Shown one piece after another: positions 22,500 to 34,428 of a stretch of DNA of 64,000 nucleotides (position 1 is its first letter; every line of letters begins with the position of its first letter). This DNA comes from Arion vulgaris (lineage: Eukaryota > Mollusca > Gastropoda > Stylommatophora > Arionidae): contig CM036754.1 of assembly GCA_020796225.1 (NCBI GenBank), forward strand, positions 21,828,867 to 21,892,866. The letters are read 5' to 3'. The notes under the pieces were generated by a model. The model was not told the DNA's origin. It saw only the letters and a program-made list of their open reading frames with translations, and ran no database searches. The translations under genes and the position numbers were made by a program.

Positions 22500-22680
22500 T
22501 TGTTATCCTCAAGAAAGGATCTATCACAATTTCCAATAATAATGTTATCATTAAGAAAGGATATATCATAATGTCTAATAATTATGTTATCTTCATGAAC
22601 GGAGAACGGATCTATCACAATGTCCAATAAATGTCCCATAATTATGTAATCTTCAAGAAGGGTATGTTATATGTAATAAA
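22500..22680. repeat. About 57-bp imperfect tandem repeat
   Basis: Three diverged units, each containing aagaaaggat or aagaaggg, tatcacaat and ccaataa-tatgttatc. Confidence 0.6.
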
Positions 22681-23607
22681 TGTTTTAAAGTATGTGTTGT
22701 TTGGTTATTGGTTACTAAACTGACGTTATTGCACTCCGGGCAGACCCCTAAGTGCTCAGTCTCCCCTAACAGATATCGAGGAGTATGCATACTGATGGTT
22801 CCCGTGACTCGCTAATAACCTTGGACAACTCTATTAAAGTCCTGATTTATGTTTATAATGTTAAGTAGTTCATTATATAGAACAAAACAAACACTGTTTT
22901 CTTCAACGCTTTCTGTACCAAAATCAAGCCCATTCATTTGATGCCGTTCAAGTCTGTTTATTTATTTCAATATGAAAGATCTGGTGTTAAATTCTGGTAG
23001 TTTCGGAACTGTAAACAGCAAGACATGTCGCAAATTGAAACAGAAACAAAAAAAGGGCATGTGATCGGGGACATCTGTTCAATGAATAACTGAAATCTGT
23101 GTAAAAGTATGTGTAAAAAAAAGAAAGCAAAAGAGATGAGCCATATTTTGGACAAATGGTTAACACAAATCATTGTCGATTCTAATGTTCTTCTTTGACG
23201 TGTCAGTTAACTCAATACGAGGTCCAATTCTTTCCAAGGGTGGTCTTGTTTCACTTTATAATCCCCCACATTTAAATGACATGTTCACGAATTTCTTTCC
23301 TTATTAAGTGACATACACGGATCCGTGTTTAGCGTTTTGTGGGTTTTTTGTGGAGTTTTGCTTCATTCAAAAATGAAGAAAAGTATTCATTGCTAGTAAT
23401 AACAGTTTGTTATTTCCAGGGCACGGTTCTCTTGTCCAGGTCAAAACTAAGGTGACCTTGTCTGGCATACATTACTATCACATTTCTGTGGACTTGATAA
23501 TGTTGTTTTCTGATGTCATGTAATTTCACAAGGGAGCAGCTTAAGTGATACTGACTGATGATGGGATGTTAATCTTTTAACAGATTTTGCTGTTGTAAAC
23601 CGATATG
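22681..23607. other. No recognised feature
   Basis: AT-rich spacer without a family match or supported frame. Confidence 0.45.
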
Positions 23608-24010
23608 ATTTATTGATCAGACCATCATCATTGCACTTCAGTGAGTAGCCATGTGTGCTCTGATCTCTTTCTTACATTGCACTTCAGTGAGTAGCCATGT
23701 GTGCTCTGATCTCTTTCTTACATTGCACTTCAGTGAGTAGCCATGTGTGCTCTGATCTCTTTCTTACACAAGAAGATCTCAGAGGCAATGAAGAAGTCTG
23801 TAGCACCTGCGAGGTCCCTGATGTAATTTTGCAGATGGTGACAATATTTTATAGGTATTTTATTTATTAATCATTCTAATGAATTCTGCCCAGACAGCGG
23901 CTTTCCAGCCTGCTCTTCTCGATTTTGATCTGCGAAGGGTTCGTTTACGTGCTCAAATTGAACAAGTGACCTATGTTTTATCGTCCGTCTCTGATAGGAC
24001 TAGACTGCTC
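23608..24010 (-). mobile_element. SINE-D copy with internal 46-bp triplication
   Basis: Minus-strand SINE-D lacking its 5' head. The tail is at 23608 and the body runs to cctatgttttatcgtccgtc. Within the 3' region a 46-bp segment is present three times in tandem (23630-23767). Confidence 0.82.
23630..23767. repeat. 46-bp tandem triplication inside SINE-D
   Basis: Three identical units begin at 23630, 23676 and 23722 (attgcacttcagtgagtagc). Lack of divergence suggests a recent duplication. Confidence 0.95.
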
Positions 24011-24337
24011 AATAACTGGACAGTTCATGCTAGTGATCTCTAGTTTTGTGACTAGTCATTTCGTATCACTTTTATTTACAAGGTTATATGTGACACCCAA
24101 CCAATTATGATTGTCTCTAACTTCCATAATTAGAGTTTAAACTACACCAGAACGCACCAGCTACATCTTAAACAGAATTTGTTTTTAACAAAGAATATTG
24201 TGTAACTAGTATGTTATTGTAGATTTACAGATGAACTACAACAAACGACAAAAGAGTTACATGGGCTCTAGCGAGAAACCTGCGGCCCATGAGTGATGCC
24301 CTTCAGATGTAAAGGAACCCTTTATATCTCGAGGTAT

Positions 24338-24584
24338 CACCGAGTAGTTACCGGGGCCCAAATTTGGGGTGTAAAGAATAGAACCACTGTTACCTGCCAA
24401 GCATGTCGTAAGAGGCGACTAAGGAGGTTTGGTTGAAATCGGATGCACATGTCCTAAATGTGTAGAAGCCTATGCGTTTAGGGGCCTACCAAACCAATGT
24501 GCAACGTATGCACGTTCTTGGCAAAGATCAAACATATCACAGAGTGATTAAAATTGGTCGTAAAGAACGAACGCAAAGAAGAAG
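24338..24584 (+). mobile_element. SINE-B copy with 14-bp TSD
   Basis: The perfect 14-bp repeat atatctcgaggtat at 24324-24337 and 24585-24598 bounds a 247-bp SINE-B ending in gcaaagaagaag. The target is the 3' part of a SINE-J-like sequence (aaaggaacccttta). Confidence 0.92.
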
Positions 24585-24605
24585 ATATCTCGAGGTATAT
24601 TGGGG

Positions 24606-24838
24606 AATGTGGGCGTCTGTAGCTTCAGCGGCAGCGAGCTCGATGACAACCCAAATGTACCTGGTTCAAACTCCACGATAGGCAGTTTGTAAGCAAATTC
24701 GTTTACGTGGGAATAGACCTCATCGTTCAGAAAACAGTGACAAACTACTGAACGTATAAGTGGTGTCTAGTAAATCAACAACGCGTTTACTGTGCTTGAT
24801 GGCTACGTCATGTAAAGGATATGCCACGATTTGAATTT
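24606..24838 (+). mobile_element. SINE-F copy
   Basis: The head has gcgtctgtagcttcagcgg and the B-box region ggttcaaactcc. The body has cgttcagaaaacagtgacaa, ctactgaacgtataagtgg and aaaggatatgcca. It shares the gttcagaaa-gcaatggcaaactactgaacgta block with SINE-A. Confidence 0.75.
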
Positions 24839-24839
24839 C

Positions 24840-24990
24840 ATATTGGGAAATACGGTGTTATGCCCATATTTTTCATTGACCGGTCAGAACAAGATGGGTG
24901 GATGTGGTCAACATCTCGCCGGCGGCCATTCATTCCCACCGCTTTCTTGCACTAATTTCTGGCTGTGTCGACCTGAGAGCTGTTAAAGTT
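24840..24990 (-). mobile_element. SINE-J fragment
   Basis: Shares tcattgaccggtc, gatgtggtcaacatc and gtcgacctgagagc-type blocks with 28715-28935. Confidence 0.55.
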
Positions 24991-25864
24991 GAGATAAAAA
25001 AAAACCACCACTCCTACCGTTTCATCCAATTCGAATCATGGATATTAAACTTGATATGTGTAAGTCACTCACAATTTAACATTGTTTTATTTTCTGACAC
25101 TACAAATATATATACATATTGATAACGATGAATGTCATAAAGTTATACGTGTTTCACTATATTTAGAAATGAAACTAACGCGTAAATCTACAAAGCAAAT
25201 ACATACGCTCGCTAAGATTTCAATTAGAGCACAGCGTTCCTATGTTTATTCTTTCCTTACTTCGCTCTCTTCCTATTTCCATGTGGTATTACGATTTATT
25301 ACCCTTCTACTCGAATACATGTTTGTGAAGATAAAAATGGTGGTTTAAAAAACAGAATTCATGACAAAATACGCTTACAACTAAGCCAAGATCTGTTTGA
25401 AAACATTAAAGACAAATGCTGAAATGAGAGACGTGCTTTCGAACTCATTCTAAAACAATATAGATTCCACGATGAACTCTCTCTTCAAGCATACAAAATA
25501 TAACTACATTCAGACAAACTAGGGTAATTAAAAACGTGGTGTAAACCAGTGCTATCAACGTTTTTATATTGTGTGGTGTATCTACCTAATGAACGTGGAA
25601 GCACGGGCGCCGTATTAAAAGTGCAATAATAATAATAATAAAGTAATATTAATAGTAACATTACATCCCAAGCCTGAGTAAGATTCGCCTGAATGGTAAA
25701 GGACACTGGTGATAAGAAAATCAAACCTTCAAGCAAAAATCAGTTAGTCACCATATTAGACACCATAACTCTGAACTCATAGATGTAGAACATACACAAA
25801 TTGTAATATTAATTTTTATTTAAAAATAATCCCAGATAACATCTTAATCATAACTAAACGTTTA
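24991..25864. other. No firm feature; (AAT)n at about 25621-25640
   Basis: AT-rich with a short aataataat run. A stretch near 25690-25760 weakly resembles 8330-8400 (gacactggtgata then caagcaaaaatca), which may be a further repeat family. Confidence 0.4.
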
Positions 25865-26586
25865 ACGGGAGACCCACCCAGAACAATGGTTCTCATTTAT
25901 TTTAAATTCACAGAAAAAAAAACTAACAAACATATTGTCATACAATTTCGCCACATGTTGCAAAAGGCATTGTTTTCGATGATAAACGTTTAGTGTATAC
26001 ACTGCAATTAGTTATTTAAAAAATAATTAATTTTCTTGAAAATATATTGTAACTCCCCTCTCATCGGGAGAGGATTTCACAAATATAAGAAAGAAGTGCA
26101 AAGAATGTCAAACTAGCATATGATGTACATATCACCCATAATTATAGCATAAACATCCACTTTTTGTCTAAACTGTATATAAGTAGAGATATTGCTGTTT
26201 ACTTTGAATTTATTTATTTTTATTTGGAAGGGTTGCACTGCAAAAACCATATCTACAAAACCAATTGAGTTAGATATTTTTTGGAGGTTCACACTATAAT
26301 TATGGGTGATGTGTACATCATATACAAGTTTGGTATTCTTTGTACTTTTTATATTTGTGAAATCCACTGCCTGATGAAGGGGAGTGGAGGGGTGGTTTAC
26401 AATATATCTTCACGAAAATTAATTATTTTTTAAATAACTAATTACAATGCATACACTAAACGTTGTTTATCATAGAAAACGATGCCTTTTGCAACAGGTG
26501 GCCAAATTGTATGACAATATGTTTATTAGTTTTTTTTTCTGTGAATATTGAAACATGAGAACCCTTGTTCTGGGTGGGTCTCCCGT
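25865..26586. mobile_element. 0.72-kb foldback element
   Basis: The left arm at 25865-26147 and the right arm at 26294-26586 are reverse complements with scattered mismatches and indels. The outer ends are acgggagacccaccc and gggtgggtctcccgt; the inner ends are cacccataattatag and ctataattatgggtg. The spacer is 146 bp. There is no coding capacity and no clear TSD. It could form a long hairpin if transcribed. Confidence 0.88.
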
Positions 26587-27156
26587 CTTAAATTAAACCA
26601 AATATAAATTGTGCTTACGAAAAAGGTTGAAAAATAATGTTATTCAAAGTCACGTTTAATTTGAAATTCTGATTAATGTTACAAATATTAATGAGTTAAC
26701 AGGGGAGCCAGCGATGTATCACGCGGCGCCATGTCGCTCGCGTCGTTGGTCAACGCTGTAATATAAACATCCTCCAGTACATTTAAACACGTTTCTCAAC
26801 AGAAGGAAATAAAATCGAAATAATTTGTGAAAGGAAACAGTTGACACAATTAAAAGACAGTAGAATGATGTGACTACAGAACTTTCTTATGGACAAAAAC
26901 AAACGGTGTAAACTATCTTGGCTATGAAGGGCATAGAAAAATAGAGGGTACTGTTTGCGTCGTATGTTTGTATCAAGAGTATCAGTAATAACAGAAGAGT
27001 AACAATAATAACGTGTGTCACGATATCAAGAAGCAAAGAAAAAAACTAGGAATTGTGTCTGTGACCACTAAAACATTTTCTTATCCAGCAGAGTTATCTA
27101 TCGCACAGGAAAGAATTTGTTTTTATAACATGTGGTATATTAGAGAATAAATAAAT
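26587..27156. other. No recognised feature
   Basis: AT-rich spacer; no family match or supported frame. Confidence 0.45.
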
Positions 27157-27420
27157 TGTTAGGAGGGCCTTTTGGTTAAGCATTTGCTTGGCATTCCGAA
27201 GCTCGTGGGTTCGAATCTGGACCGTGCAGTTCTGTTCACAAGTGCATTTTTTTCCAGAGATCCCTTAGGATTGTTGGCGGAGCTACGATTTTTGTGCTTT
27301 GTGCAAAACTCTCGGCAGGTGGCGTCTCACTTCTGTAGAGAGGGATCGATTTATATGGTGGTAAAAACCAGGTGCCATGAAGTCAATTCTTCAGTTTTAT
27401 ACCATTTTTTAAAACCAATG
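27157..27420 (+). mobile_element. SINE-E copy
   Basis: The tRNA-like head has ttttggttaagcatttgc and the B-box region gggttcgaatctgg. The body has ttgtgcaaaactctcggcag and aggtgccatgaagtcaattc. Confidence 0.78.
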
Positions 27421-27424
27421 GCAT

Positions 27425-27600
27425 ATGATGAGTGATGTGGTGAGTATCAAGTCAGACGCCATTACTTCCCAGCGTTTCTCTGGTACCCAAATGATGCTGG
27501 GTCGGCCAGGGAACCGTTGCATTGGGAAAACAAAATCTCACTCCAACTAGGAATTCTCAACCCCAGACTTCACAACACGCAGCAACTACATTGTTGTTTT
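27425..27600 (-). mobile_element. SINE-J fragment
   Basis: Shares gatgtggtgagtatca, ttacttcccagcgtttct and ctgggtcggccagg with the J copies at 28715 and 43150. Confidence 0.6.
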
Positions 27601-27964
27601 ATGAGGTTTAAGATCCGTTCTTGTCTCCTGTCCATTATACACACACAGTTAAATACAACTAATTTTTCGAAGAAATCATATTGCTACTACCGAGTAGCAA
27701 AGAGAAATATTTCATTTGTCGTCGAAGCAGCTAATAAAATGATTAAACTCAAACACACATAACCTTCGTAAATTTTTTTTTAAATTTCCTACCCTCATCA
27801 AAAAAACCAAACAAACAAACAAACAAACACGCTACCGCTGTATTAAACCAGTCTAACAGTATAAATTAAAACACTCCAAAAACTTTATGTTCGTGACAAT
27901 ACTAGAATTTGAAGTGTCTCTGGTTGAGTTTAATCATGTATATATGATAGCATCATGTTAGCCT

Positions 27965-28215
27965 CGTGAGACTATGAATGTAGCGCCCGTTGTGGATGTT
28001 TCTCATTTCTCCTGTAACGTTTTATGTCAACAAGTTGTCTTAGTCTGGCTCCACCAGTTCTCAGACCCGTTTTCAGATCATGTCTTTAGCTGGACCTGTC
28101 CCTGGCACGCTCCTTCGAGTCTTGTGTATTCATTTCAAGCGCCTACAAGTCGCGCTTGCATACATCTTTGCATACGAAAGAAGGCCCCACAGCAATTTTG
28201 CCAGAAGCCATCTTC
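27965..28215 (-). mobile_element. LINE C-terminal fragment
   Basis: The minus strand encodes, across frameshifts, YKDVCKRDL and ALEMNT-type blocks followed by RQLVDIKRYRR. This matches the region just upstream of the C-terminal finger in the LINE type seen at 297-562 and 32495-32895. Confidence 0.6.
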
Positions 28216-28374
28216 CCGTATATAATATCCCTGGAGACCATGTGTATAATATGTATATTAAAATACGCGACAGAGAGCCGAAAAAAGCTTAAAAATAGAA
28301 GGTGGCAAAAGAAGGTAAACATTTATAAGCTTCTGAGCCTTGTAAAACAAAAGATAGTATGGTCGTCGTTACTG

Positions 28375-28470
28375 TTATGTTATGCGATCGACGTCATGGC
28401 ACATTGGGCATTCCCATTCGTGCTCTGTCCTCCGTTGCAGCAGCCATTCCAAAGTTACTGTATTTGCTGC
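28375..28470 (-). mobile_element. LINE fragment downstream of RNase H
   Basis: The plus-strand phrases gcgatcgacgtcatg and attcgtgctctgtcctc match the inverse of 45880-45950 and 56570-56660, which follow the RNase H region in those LINE copies. Confidence 0.55.
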
Positions 28471-28479
28471 CTGTAATAC

Positions 28480-28685
28480 CGCTTTTTAGGCGGTGTAGGA
28501 CAGGAAGGGACGTGTGCCTGTCGAATTTAATGGCCGCATTGCTAGTACAGTAGTCACGAAACTGTTCAGATAAGGCTTTTCTTTGATTTCCCCCTCCGAT
28601 AGAAAAAAACTTGCGGGATTGAGCCCGGGTCTCCCGTATAGTAGCCCAAGCTGTAGTCCATTCGGTCAGTCGCTCTACCGCTAGT
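28480..28685 (-). mobile_element. SINE-M copy
   Basis: On the minus strand a tRNA-like head (gcggtagagcgactgacc, gggctcaatcc B box) precedes a body containing cattaaattcgacagg and tgtcctacaccgcc. A second copy lies at 30410-30612. Confidence 0.65.
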
Positions 28686-28714
28686 ATGGTAAGTATAAGT
28701 AAAAAAGTAAAGGA

Positions 28715-28935
28715 ACCCTTTCATACCTCGTGGTATATAGGTCAATACGGTATTAGGCTTGTATTTTCATTGACCGTCGGCACACAATGGGTGATGTGGT
28801 CAGTATCACGCCGGCCGTCTTTACTTTCCCAGAGCATGTCTGGTACCCAGTTGAGGCTGGGTCGACCTGAGAACCGTCGTGGTCGGGAAAAATTCCACGC
28901 GCACTGCGGGAGTTGACCCAGACCACCAGCCTTGA
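28715..28935 (-). mobile_element. SINE-J copy
   Basis: Body blocks: cattgaccgtcggcac, gatgtggtcagtatcacg, ctttactttcccagagc, gctgggtcgacctgagaa. The tRNA-like head lies at the right end (ggtggtctgggtcaactccc on the minus strand). Confidence 0.65.
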
Positions 28936-29636
28936 GAAGCGAGTTCAGTATGGTAAGTATGATAAATATATATTCGTACACGAGCGGTGCTTTCCTGTCA
29001 CCAAAATAAACAAAGTATAGCGAATATGAGAATTGCGCTGATTTGTGCTCTGGTTAGAAAAGACTGAGCCTTGACTACATCAATCAATGCAAGACGAGAC
29101 GTTGTCATTTGGATAGTAAACAGTGAAACATCAAATATAAATCAATACAAGATCAAATGTTAACTCTAGAGCAAACACTTCAGTATGTCTCGTCAAGACA
29201 GCGCTTCTTTTGAAGTTGGATTATTTACGTCTGGAGAACTCATAACCAATAGGAGACCGCTCACTGTTCTTACCAACTGAACGAGGGAAAAAATGGCTAC
29301 AAAGTCTACATGATTATAATCGGACTTATCTAAAGTAAAAATGAAAACATAAAAAAGATAGAACTAGCAATAGTTGAATGAAATCAAGATTAAAGATCAA
29401 TCTGTAATCGAGCAAATCAACATAGTCCCAGAATGAAGGAAGTAAGTAGATTGCTGCAAAAAATATGAATTGTCAATAAATATGCTAAAATTACCTTCCA
29501 TCTGATTGTTGAGAGCACTTATTTACATATGTTATATTGATAATTGTGAGAAGGATGGGAAGAAGTCAGAAATATAGAGAAATAGTGCATAAAAATATAG
29601 AGAGAAAATAAATATATTGATAGATAGAGATATGCG
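28936..29636. other. No recognised feature
   Basis: AT-rich spacer; no family match or supported frame. Confidence 0.45.
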
Positions 29637-29930
29637 TCGGTGGCGTCTGTGGCTTTGGGGATAGTGACTCGGTCTATTAACCCCAACGTTCTGAGTTCGA
29701 GTCACGCTGCGGACAGTTTGATTGCAAATTGTATCGCGTGGATTTTTACAAAAGGACGATGGCACCACCTGTTCAGAAAGCAATGGCAAACTACTGAACA
29801 TTGGCACCACCGTTCAGAAAGCAATGGCAAACTACTGAACGTAATAATGCCTAGAAAAATCACAAACAGCGTAAAAAAGCTGGGGTTGATTCGCAAAGTC
29901 CTGTAAAGGATATGCAATTACCTTTATCAG
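29637..29930 (+). mobile_element. SINE-A copy with internal tandem duplication
   Basis: Full SINE-A in which the block containing gttcagaaagcaatggcaaa is repeated in tandem at about 29761-29840. The flanks share a gatgcgt/tatgcgt motif as an imperfect TSD. Confidence 0.83.
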
Positions 29931-30214
29931 AGAGATGCGTTACTAGCAGTTAATCATAAGGCTACGCTCTTAGTATATAGTTGTGTGAGGAACACATTAG
30001 TGCAATGGAAAATCTCTGTAAATCTCACTGAGATACATAGCATTGAAGAGAATTGACGAAATGACAGCGAACACACATAACGGTGGAGTATTCACATAAT
30101 TAAAGAGAACACATGGGCCCTCATAATTCAGGAGAACCAAAGAATTGAAAGAAACCCAACGAATTCAAGAAAACCTAGAGAATTATTAAGAACATACTTT
30201 TAAAATTTTTTTAC

Positions 30215-30405
30215 TTAGTTGATCCTCTTCTATACTGAAGTATAAGCGTTTCCCAGAGAGAACATCAGACTCTATCGACTGCTTTCCTTTTGGTTTTGTT
30301 CCAGTCAAGTCCTCTGTCCAGAATGGGCTATCGGATGTTGTCTTCCCAGCGCATCCTGGGACGCCTCTTCTACCCTAAAGTGTAGAAATATGCCAGAGAA
30401 AACAT
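30215..30405 (-). mobile_element. LINE C-terminal fragment with partial duplication
   Basis: The minus strand encodes KRRPRMRWEDNIR followed by a DWNKTKRKAVDR-type segment, a LINE C-terminal signature. A segment around 30235-30285 (aga-aacatcagactctatcg) is repeated at 30388-30420. Confidence 0.65.
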
Positions 30406-30409
30406 CAGG

Positions 30410-30612
30410 CTATATCGACTAAAGATAGAGCGTCTGACAGAATGGATTAGAGTGCGGCTCCCATGTGATAGACCCGTGTTAAATTCAAGGTAAGACCACG
30501 GATTTTTATGAGCATAAATGAAAAATCCTAATTTGAACTGCTTCATGCGGCCATTAAATTGCTCAGACTCTCGTCCCACCTGTCCTACACTGTCCTATAA
30601 AGCGGTACCACA
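30410..30612 (+). mobile_element. SINE-M copy
   Basis: The head has gagcgtctgacagaatgg and cccgtgttaaattc. The body has atgcggccattaaattgctc and cccacctgtcctacactg, which match the inverse of 28480-28560. Confidence 0.62.
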
Positions 30613-30641
30613 AACAATAACGACAGGTTTTTTTTTCCTTC

Positions 30642-30905
30642 TTCTTCTTCTTCGAACGCTCCAAATCGACCACTTGCTAACCACTCTTTGTGAGTTGTAT
30701 GTGATCTGAGTCTAAGAGTGATTGTGCGCTGTGTCTGTTACGTACCTACAAGTAGGCCAGCATATCCGATTTCTGCGACGCTTTTTTTTAATAGGGTAGC
30801 TTCCTAGGACCCTACTATACTCGCTCTTACGGATGCCTTGTAGGTCGCAGTGTTAGTATTCTTTGCTCCCCCTGTGAGCCCCGGCAACGCAAGGGAGTTT
30901 TAAAA
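30642..30905 (-). mobile_element. SINE-C copy
   Basis: Minus-strand SINE-C from the ttcttcttcttcttcgaac tail to the gagccccggcaacgcaag head. Confidence 0.85.
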
Positions 30906-31021
30906 AAAAAAAAATAGATCACTCCAATGTTACTTGTGAAAATATGTACAATTATAGAAGGAAGGATATGATGATTACCCGTGTCAATTATAGACGATCT
31001 ATATAGATATAAGAAGCTAAC

Positions 31022-31200
31022 GATTCTTCTTCTTCTTCTCTTCTTCCACCATTTACTTCTTTATAGACAAGGAACGTAGTGATCTTGTGTGTGCATGTTT
31101 TAAATCACTTCGTAAGCTGATATTCATGTTCGTAAGGCTGCTCTTGATGCCGTCGCTCCATCTTTGCGTGGTCTTCCTCTTGCTTTGTACTCATTATACT
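31022..31200 (-). mobile_element. LINE 3'-end fragment
   Basis: Better-preserved relative of 1246-1425. The minus strand carries a gaagaccacgcaaagatgg block (RPRKDG type) and a (GAA)n-like end. Confidence 0.6.
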
Positions 31201-31324
31201 TTTTCTGTGTGGCTAATGGTTGCTTGTACTAAAGTAAGTTGTGGCATATCCATACAGATGGGATGAGATATCATTAAACAGTAAAATAAAGCAACAAATG
31301 GAGATATCTTTATAGAATACATGA

Positions 31325-31550
31325 AATGAAAATCGTGGCATATCACTGACAGGACGTCGTCATCAATCACGGTGAACGAATCATCGATTTTATAGGAACC
31401 ACTTATACGTTCAGTAGTTTGCCATTGCTTTCTGAACAGTGAGGTCTATTTTTATCGTTCGCAAAAATTCACGGGACCTAATCTGCGTCCAAACTGTCAG
31501 CAGCGGGTTTCAAACCAAGTACGCTGGGTTTTGATCGAGCTCACCACTGC
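31325..31550 (-). mobile_element. SINE-F copy
   Basis: Minus-strand F with acttatacgttcagtagttt, gccattgctttctgaac and ttcacgggacc. The body end at left carries aaaatcgtggcatatc. Confidence 0.72.
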
Positions 31551-31559
31551 TTACAGAAG

Positions 31560-31790
31560 CAGATAATAGTACCACCGCAACCTACAAGGCATGTCGTAAG
31601 AGGCGAGTGATGTAGGGGAGTAGGGAAGCTACTATAGCAACTAAAAAGCGTCGCAGAAACCGGATGTGCTGGCCTACTTGTAGGCACATAACTGGCACAA
31701 CGCACAATCTCTCTTAGGCTCGGATCACATACAAATCATACAGAGTAGTTAACAAGTGGTCGATATGAAGCGTTGGAAGAAGAAAAGACT
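31560..31790 (+). mobile_element. SINE-C copy, 5'-truncated
   Basis: Starts in aatagtaccaccgcaacc and ends in a gcgttggaagaagaaaag tail. Confidence 0.83.
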
Positions 31791-32203
31791 ACCGCTTAAG
31801 CTACAGAAGTACGTCAAATATGAAATATACAACTTAGAATATTTGATCAAAATGATATAAGTATAAGTAAACTCCAACTTTCTTCAACATATTTTAAAAC
31901 AAATAAAGATGAAAGAGTTGTGGATACATATTGAGACTAGACGTTCATATAAGCATGATTAAAAGCCACTCAAACGAAAGAGAGTGAGAGGCAAAGAGAG
32001 AAGAAAGTCAAAATGATGGTGATGGAAAATATATCACAGTATATTGCTTCCTGCTATTTTTCTATTTTCGTTTGTAGATTGAACACGGTAAACATGTCCG
32101 TTAATATTTTCACCACTTTATTCTCTCGTCAAAATAACGACACACCCTCTGCTATTAAATGAACAACATGTGCTCCTCCATTACTGAATAATAAGAAACT
32201 GAA

Positions 32204-32369
<166 letters not shown>

Positions 32370-32494
32370 ACTCAAAAAAAAACATACACATCCTAGTGTT
32401 ATAATTTTGAAATGTAAAGGCAGTTTCCTGGATATAAAAATTGAACTTTACATTTTACTTACAGATCAGTAAAAGTGTGTGTATTTGAGAGAGT

Positions 32495-32892
32495 TGATGT
32501 ATGGCGAGCTTGAAGGGGACAGACGTTCAGCTGGTGGACAGAAAAAACGCTTTAAAGACATTCTTAAAGTGCCTCTAAAATGCTTCGATATAGACACCCC
32601 GTCCTGGGAATCCCTTGTGCAAGATGGTCAAATGTAGCGCTGTAACAACACAAGAGGAACTCGCACTGCTGAGAATCGTCGTGCCGTTGAGGCACAGAGA
32701 AAACGAGCTGTGCGAAAAGATAGAACACACAATACCCACATGTCTAACCTTGATCATGTAATCCCCCGCCTGTGGTATGGGGATTGTGTTCTAGGATTGG
32801 ATTCTATAGTCACCTCTGCACACACTAGAGAGGTGCAGTAACACACGTATGAGACTTGTCATCATCGCTTGCGATGAGCGGCTATTATTATT

Positions 32893-32895
<3 letters not shown>
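32495..32895 (+). mobile_element. LINE C-terminal region and 3' end
   Basis: Encodes YGELEGDRRSAGGQKKRFKD, then ILKVPLKCFDIDTPSWESL. These are the blocks that precede the C2H2 finger in this LINE type. A stop falls after LVQDGQM. The finger region is frameshifted, and the copy ends cgcttgcgatgagcggc plus (tta)n. It has the same 3' end as 297-562. Confidence 0.8.
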
Positions 32896-32944
<49 letters not shown>

Positions 32945-32967
32945 GAGAAAGAGAGAGAGAGAAAGAT

Positions 32968-33014
<47 letters not shown>

Positions 33015-33015
33015 A
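32896..33015. repeat. (GA)n microsatellite
   Basis: About 115 bp of imperfect GA repeat, directly after the LINE (tta)n tail. Confidence 0.95.
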
Positions 33016-33189
33016 ATAACAAAAGCTAAATAATACCTGAAAATGACGATCAGATTAAAGTATTACTAGAACTCTTAGAGCTCATTGAACAAAGAAGAGG
33101 AAATATCGAGACAACCTAAAAGATATGTGCATCCAAGAAGTAGATTGGTTTATGAACAACATATTAAGTCTAATATAAAATATAATATT

Positions 33190-33378
33190 TCCCGTAGCAT
33201 TTTCAGATCTTAGAGTATTAAATCACTTCGCATTTCTAACACCTAGTGTGCAGGATGTAGGATGGTCAATTTCATTCCTCAGGTGTGGAACGTCCGAGTG
33301 CGGGACTGTACCCACAACCCTGGTATGTCCGAGTCGATAGGCAAACGTTTAAGCATTACGCTAACCCGTACCACATTT
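33190..33378 (-). mobile_element. SINE-L copy
   Basis: Shares tagtgtgcaggatgtaggat, ggtcaattt and catta-gctaa-cc-accac blocks with 52607-52800. The right end has a tRNA-like head on the minus strand (gcgtaatgcttaaacg, then cagggttgtgggtacagtcc). Confidence 0.62.
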
Positions 33379-33459
33379 ATGTCTTGCTCAGTAACTGATA
33401 TATTGTGGTCTGAGTAAATCTCATATTGAGTTAAAGATAGCAATAATGGAAGTATATTC

Positions 33460-33630
33460 GTCTTCTTCTTCTGCTCCATATTGACCACTTATTAAACCAC
33501 TCTTTGTGATTTGTATGTGATCTGAACCTAGGAGCGATTTGCATTCTGTCAGTTATGCGCTTATGGGTGCCTAGGGTAGCACATCCGATTTCTTGCCAGC
33601 TTTTTATTTACTAGGGTAGCATTTCCTAAA
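33460..33630 (-). mobile_element. SINE-C copy, truncated
   Basis: Minus-strand SINE-C from the tcttcttcttctgctcc tail to about the actagggtagc block. The 5' half is missing. Confidence 0.75.
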
Positions 33631-33889
33631 ACTGTAGGACGGTTGGTCTTGCCACTTGGATGTCATTTTACTAGAGTAAGATGATCGGCGTCCGAAAAGT
33701 ATCGCCCTTCGCCAATGTTTGGGTGTGTAAGATAACATATATGGAAGACAAGAAATGGAACGGCCAAGGCGATAATGGCAATAACCTAAAACACAGCAAC
33801 AAAGAAGGAGGGGGAACTGGCTAGATTTGGAGAGTAAACAGAGCTGTGATGAGAGCAAAGTTATCCAATAGACACGCTAAATAGAGGAT

Positions 33890-34106
33890 TGTAGCGTCTG
33901 TGGCTTAGGGGATAGTGACTCGGTCTATTAATCCCCAGTTCTAATCACTCTGCGACAATTCTCAGACAAAAGGACGATGGCACCACCAGTTCAGAAAGCA
34001 ATGGTAAACTATTGAACGTAATAATGCCTAGAAAAATCACAAACAGCGTTAAAAAAGATGGGGTTGATTCGCAAAGTCCTGTAAAGAATATGCAATTAAC
34101 ATTATA
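33890..34106 (+). mobile_element. SINE-A copy with internal deletion
   Basis: The head has gcgtctgtggcttagggg. Part of the head-body junction is missing compared with 29637, and the rest runs to gtaaagaatatgcaatta. Confidence 0.8.
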
Positions 34107-34428
34107 GATTACATTTGCATATTGGACGAATAAGAGTGAATAAAGGGCACGGACAAAATAATGACAATTAGAACAAACAGGAAGTCAGCGAACAGTGTGT
34201 TGATGGGTAGCGGAAAAACATTAATGGAAAGAACACATGAGACAAGGAAATGGTAGGGATTAAAGGTGACAATAATGGAGTGGTTAAAAGTCAATAATTA
34301 CAACAATAATCAATAAAGTATTACTGTAAGAATAAATATAGATAAGTAACCAGATTAATTTTTTTAAAACAACTGGGTGTTGCTCTTCGTCTATTCTGTT
34401 CATATATAATAATAAGAAATAATAATAT

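Noticed and set aside
27174..27435. 87-codon frame and similar frames at 5000, 15603 and 38846
   Set aside because: They lie within SINE-E copies on either strand.
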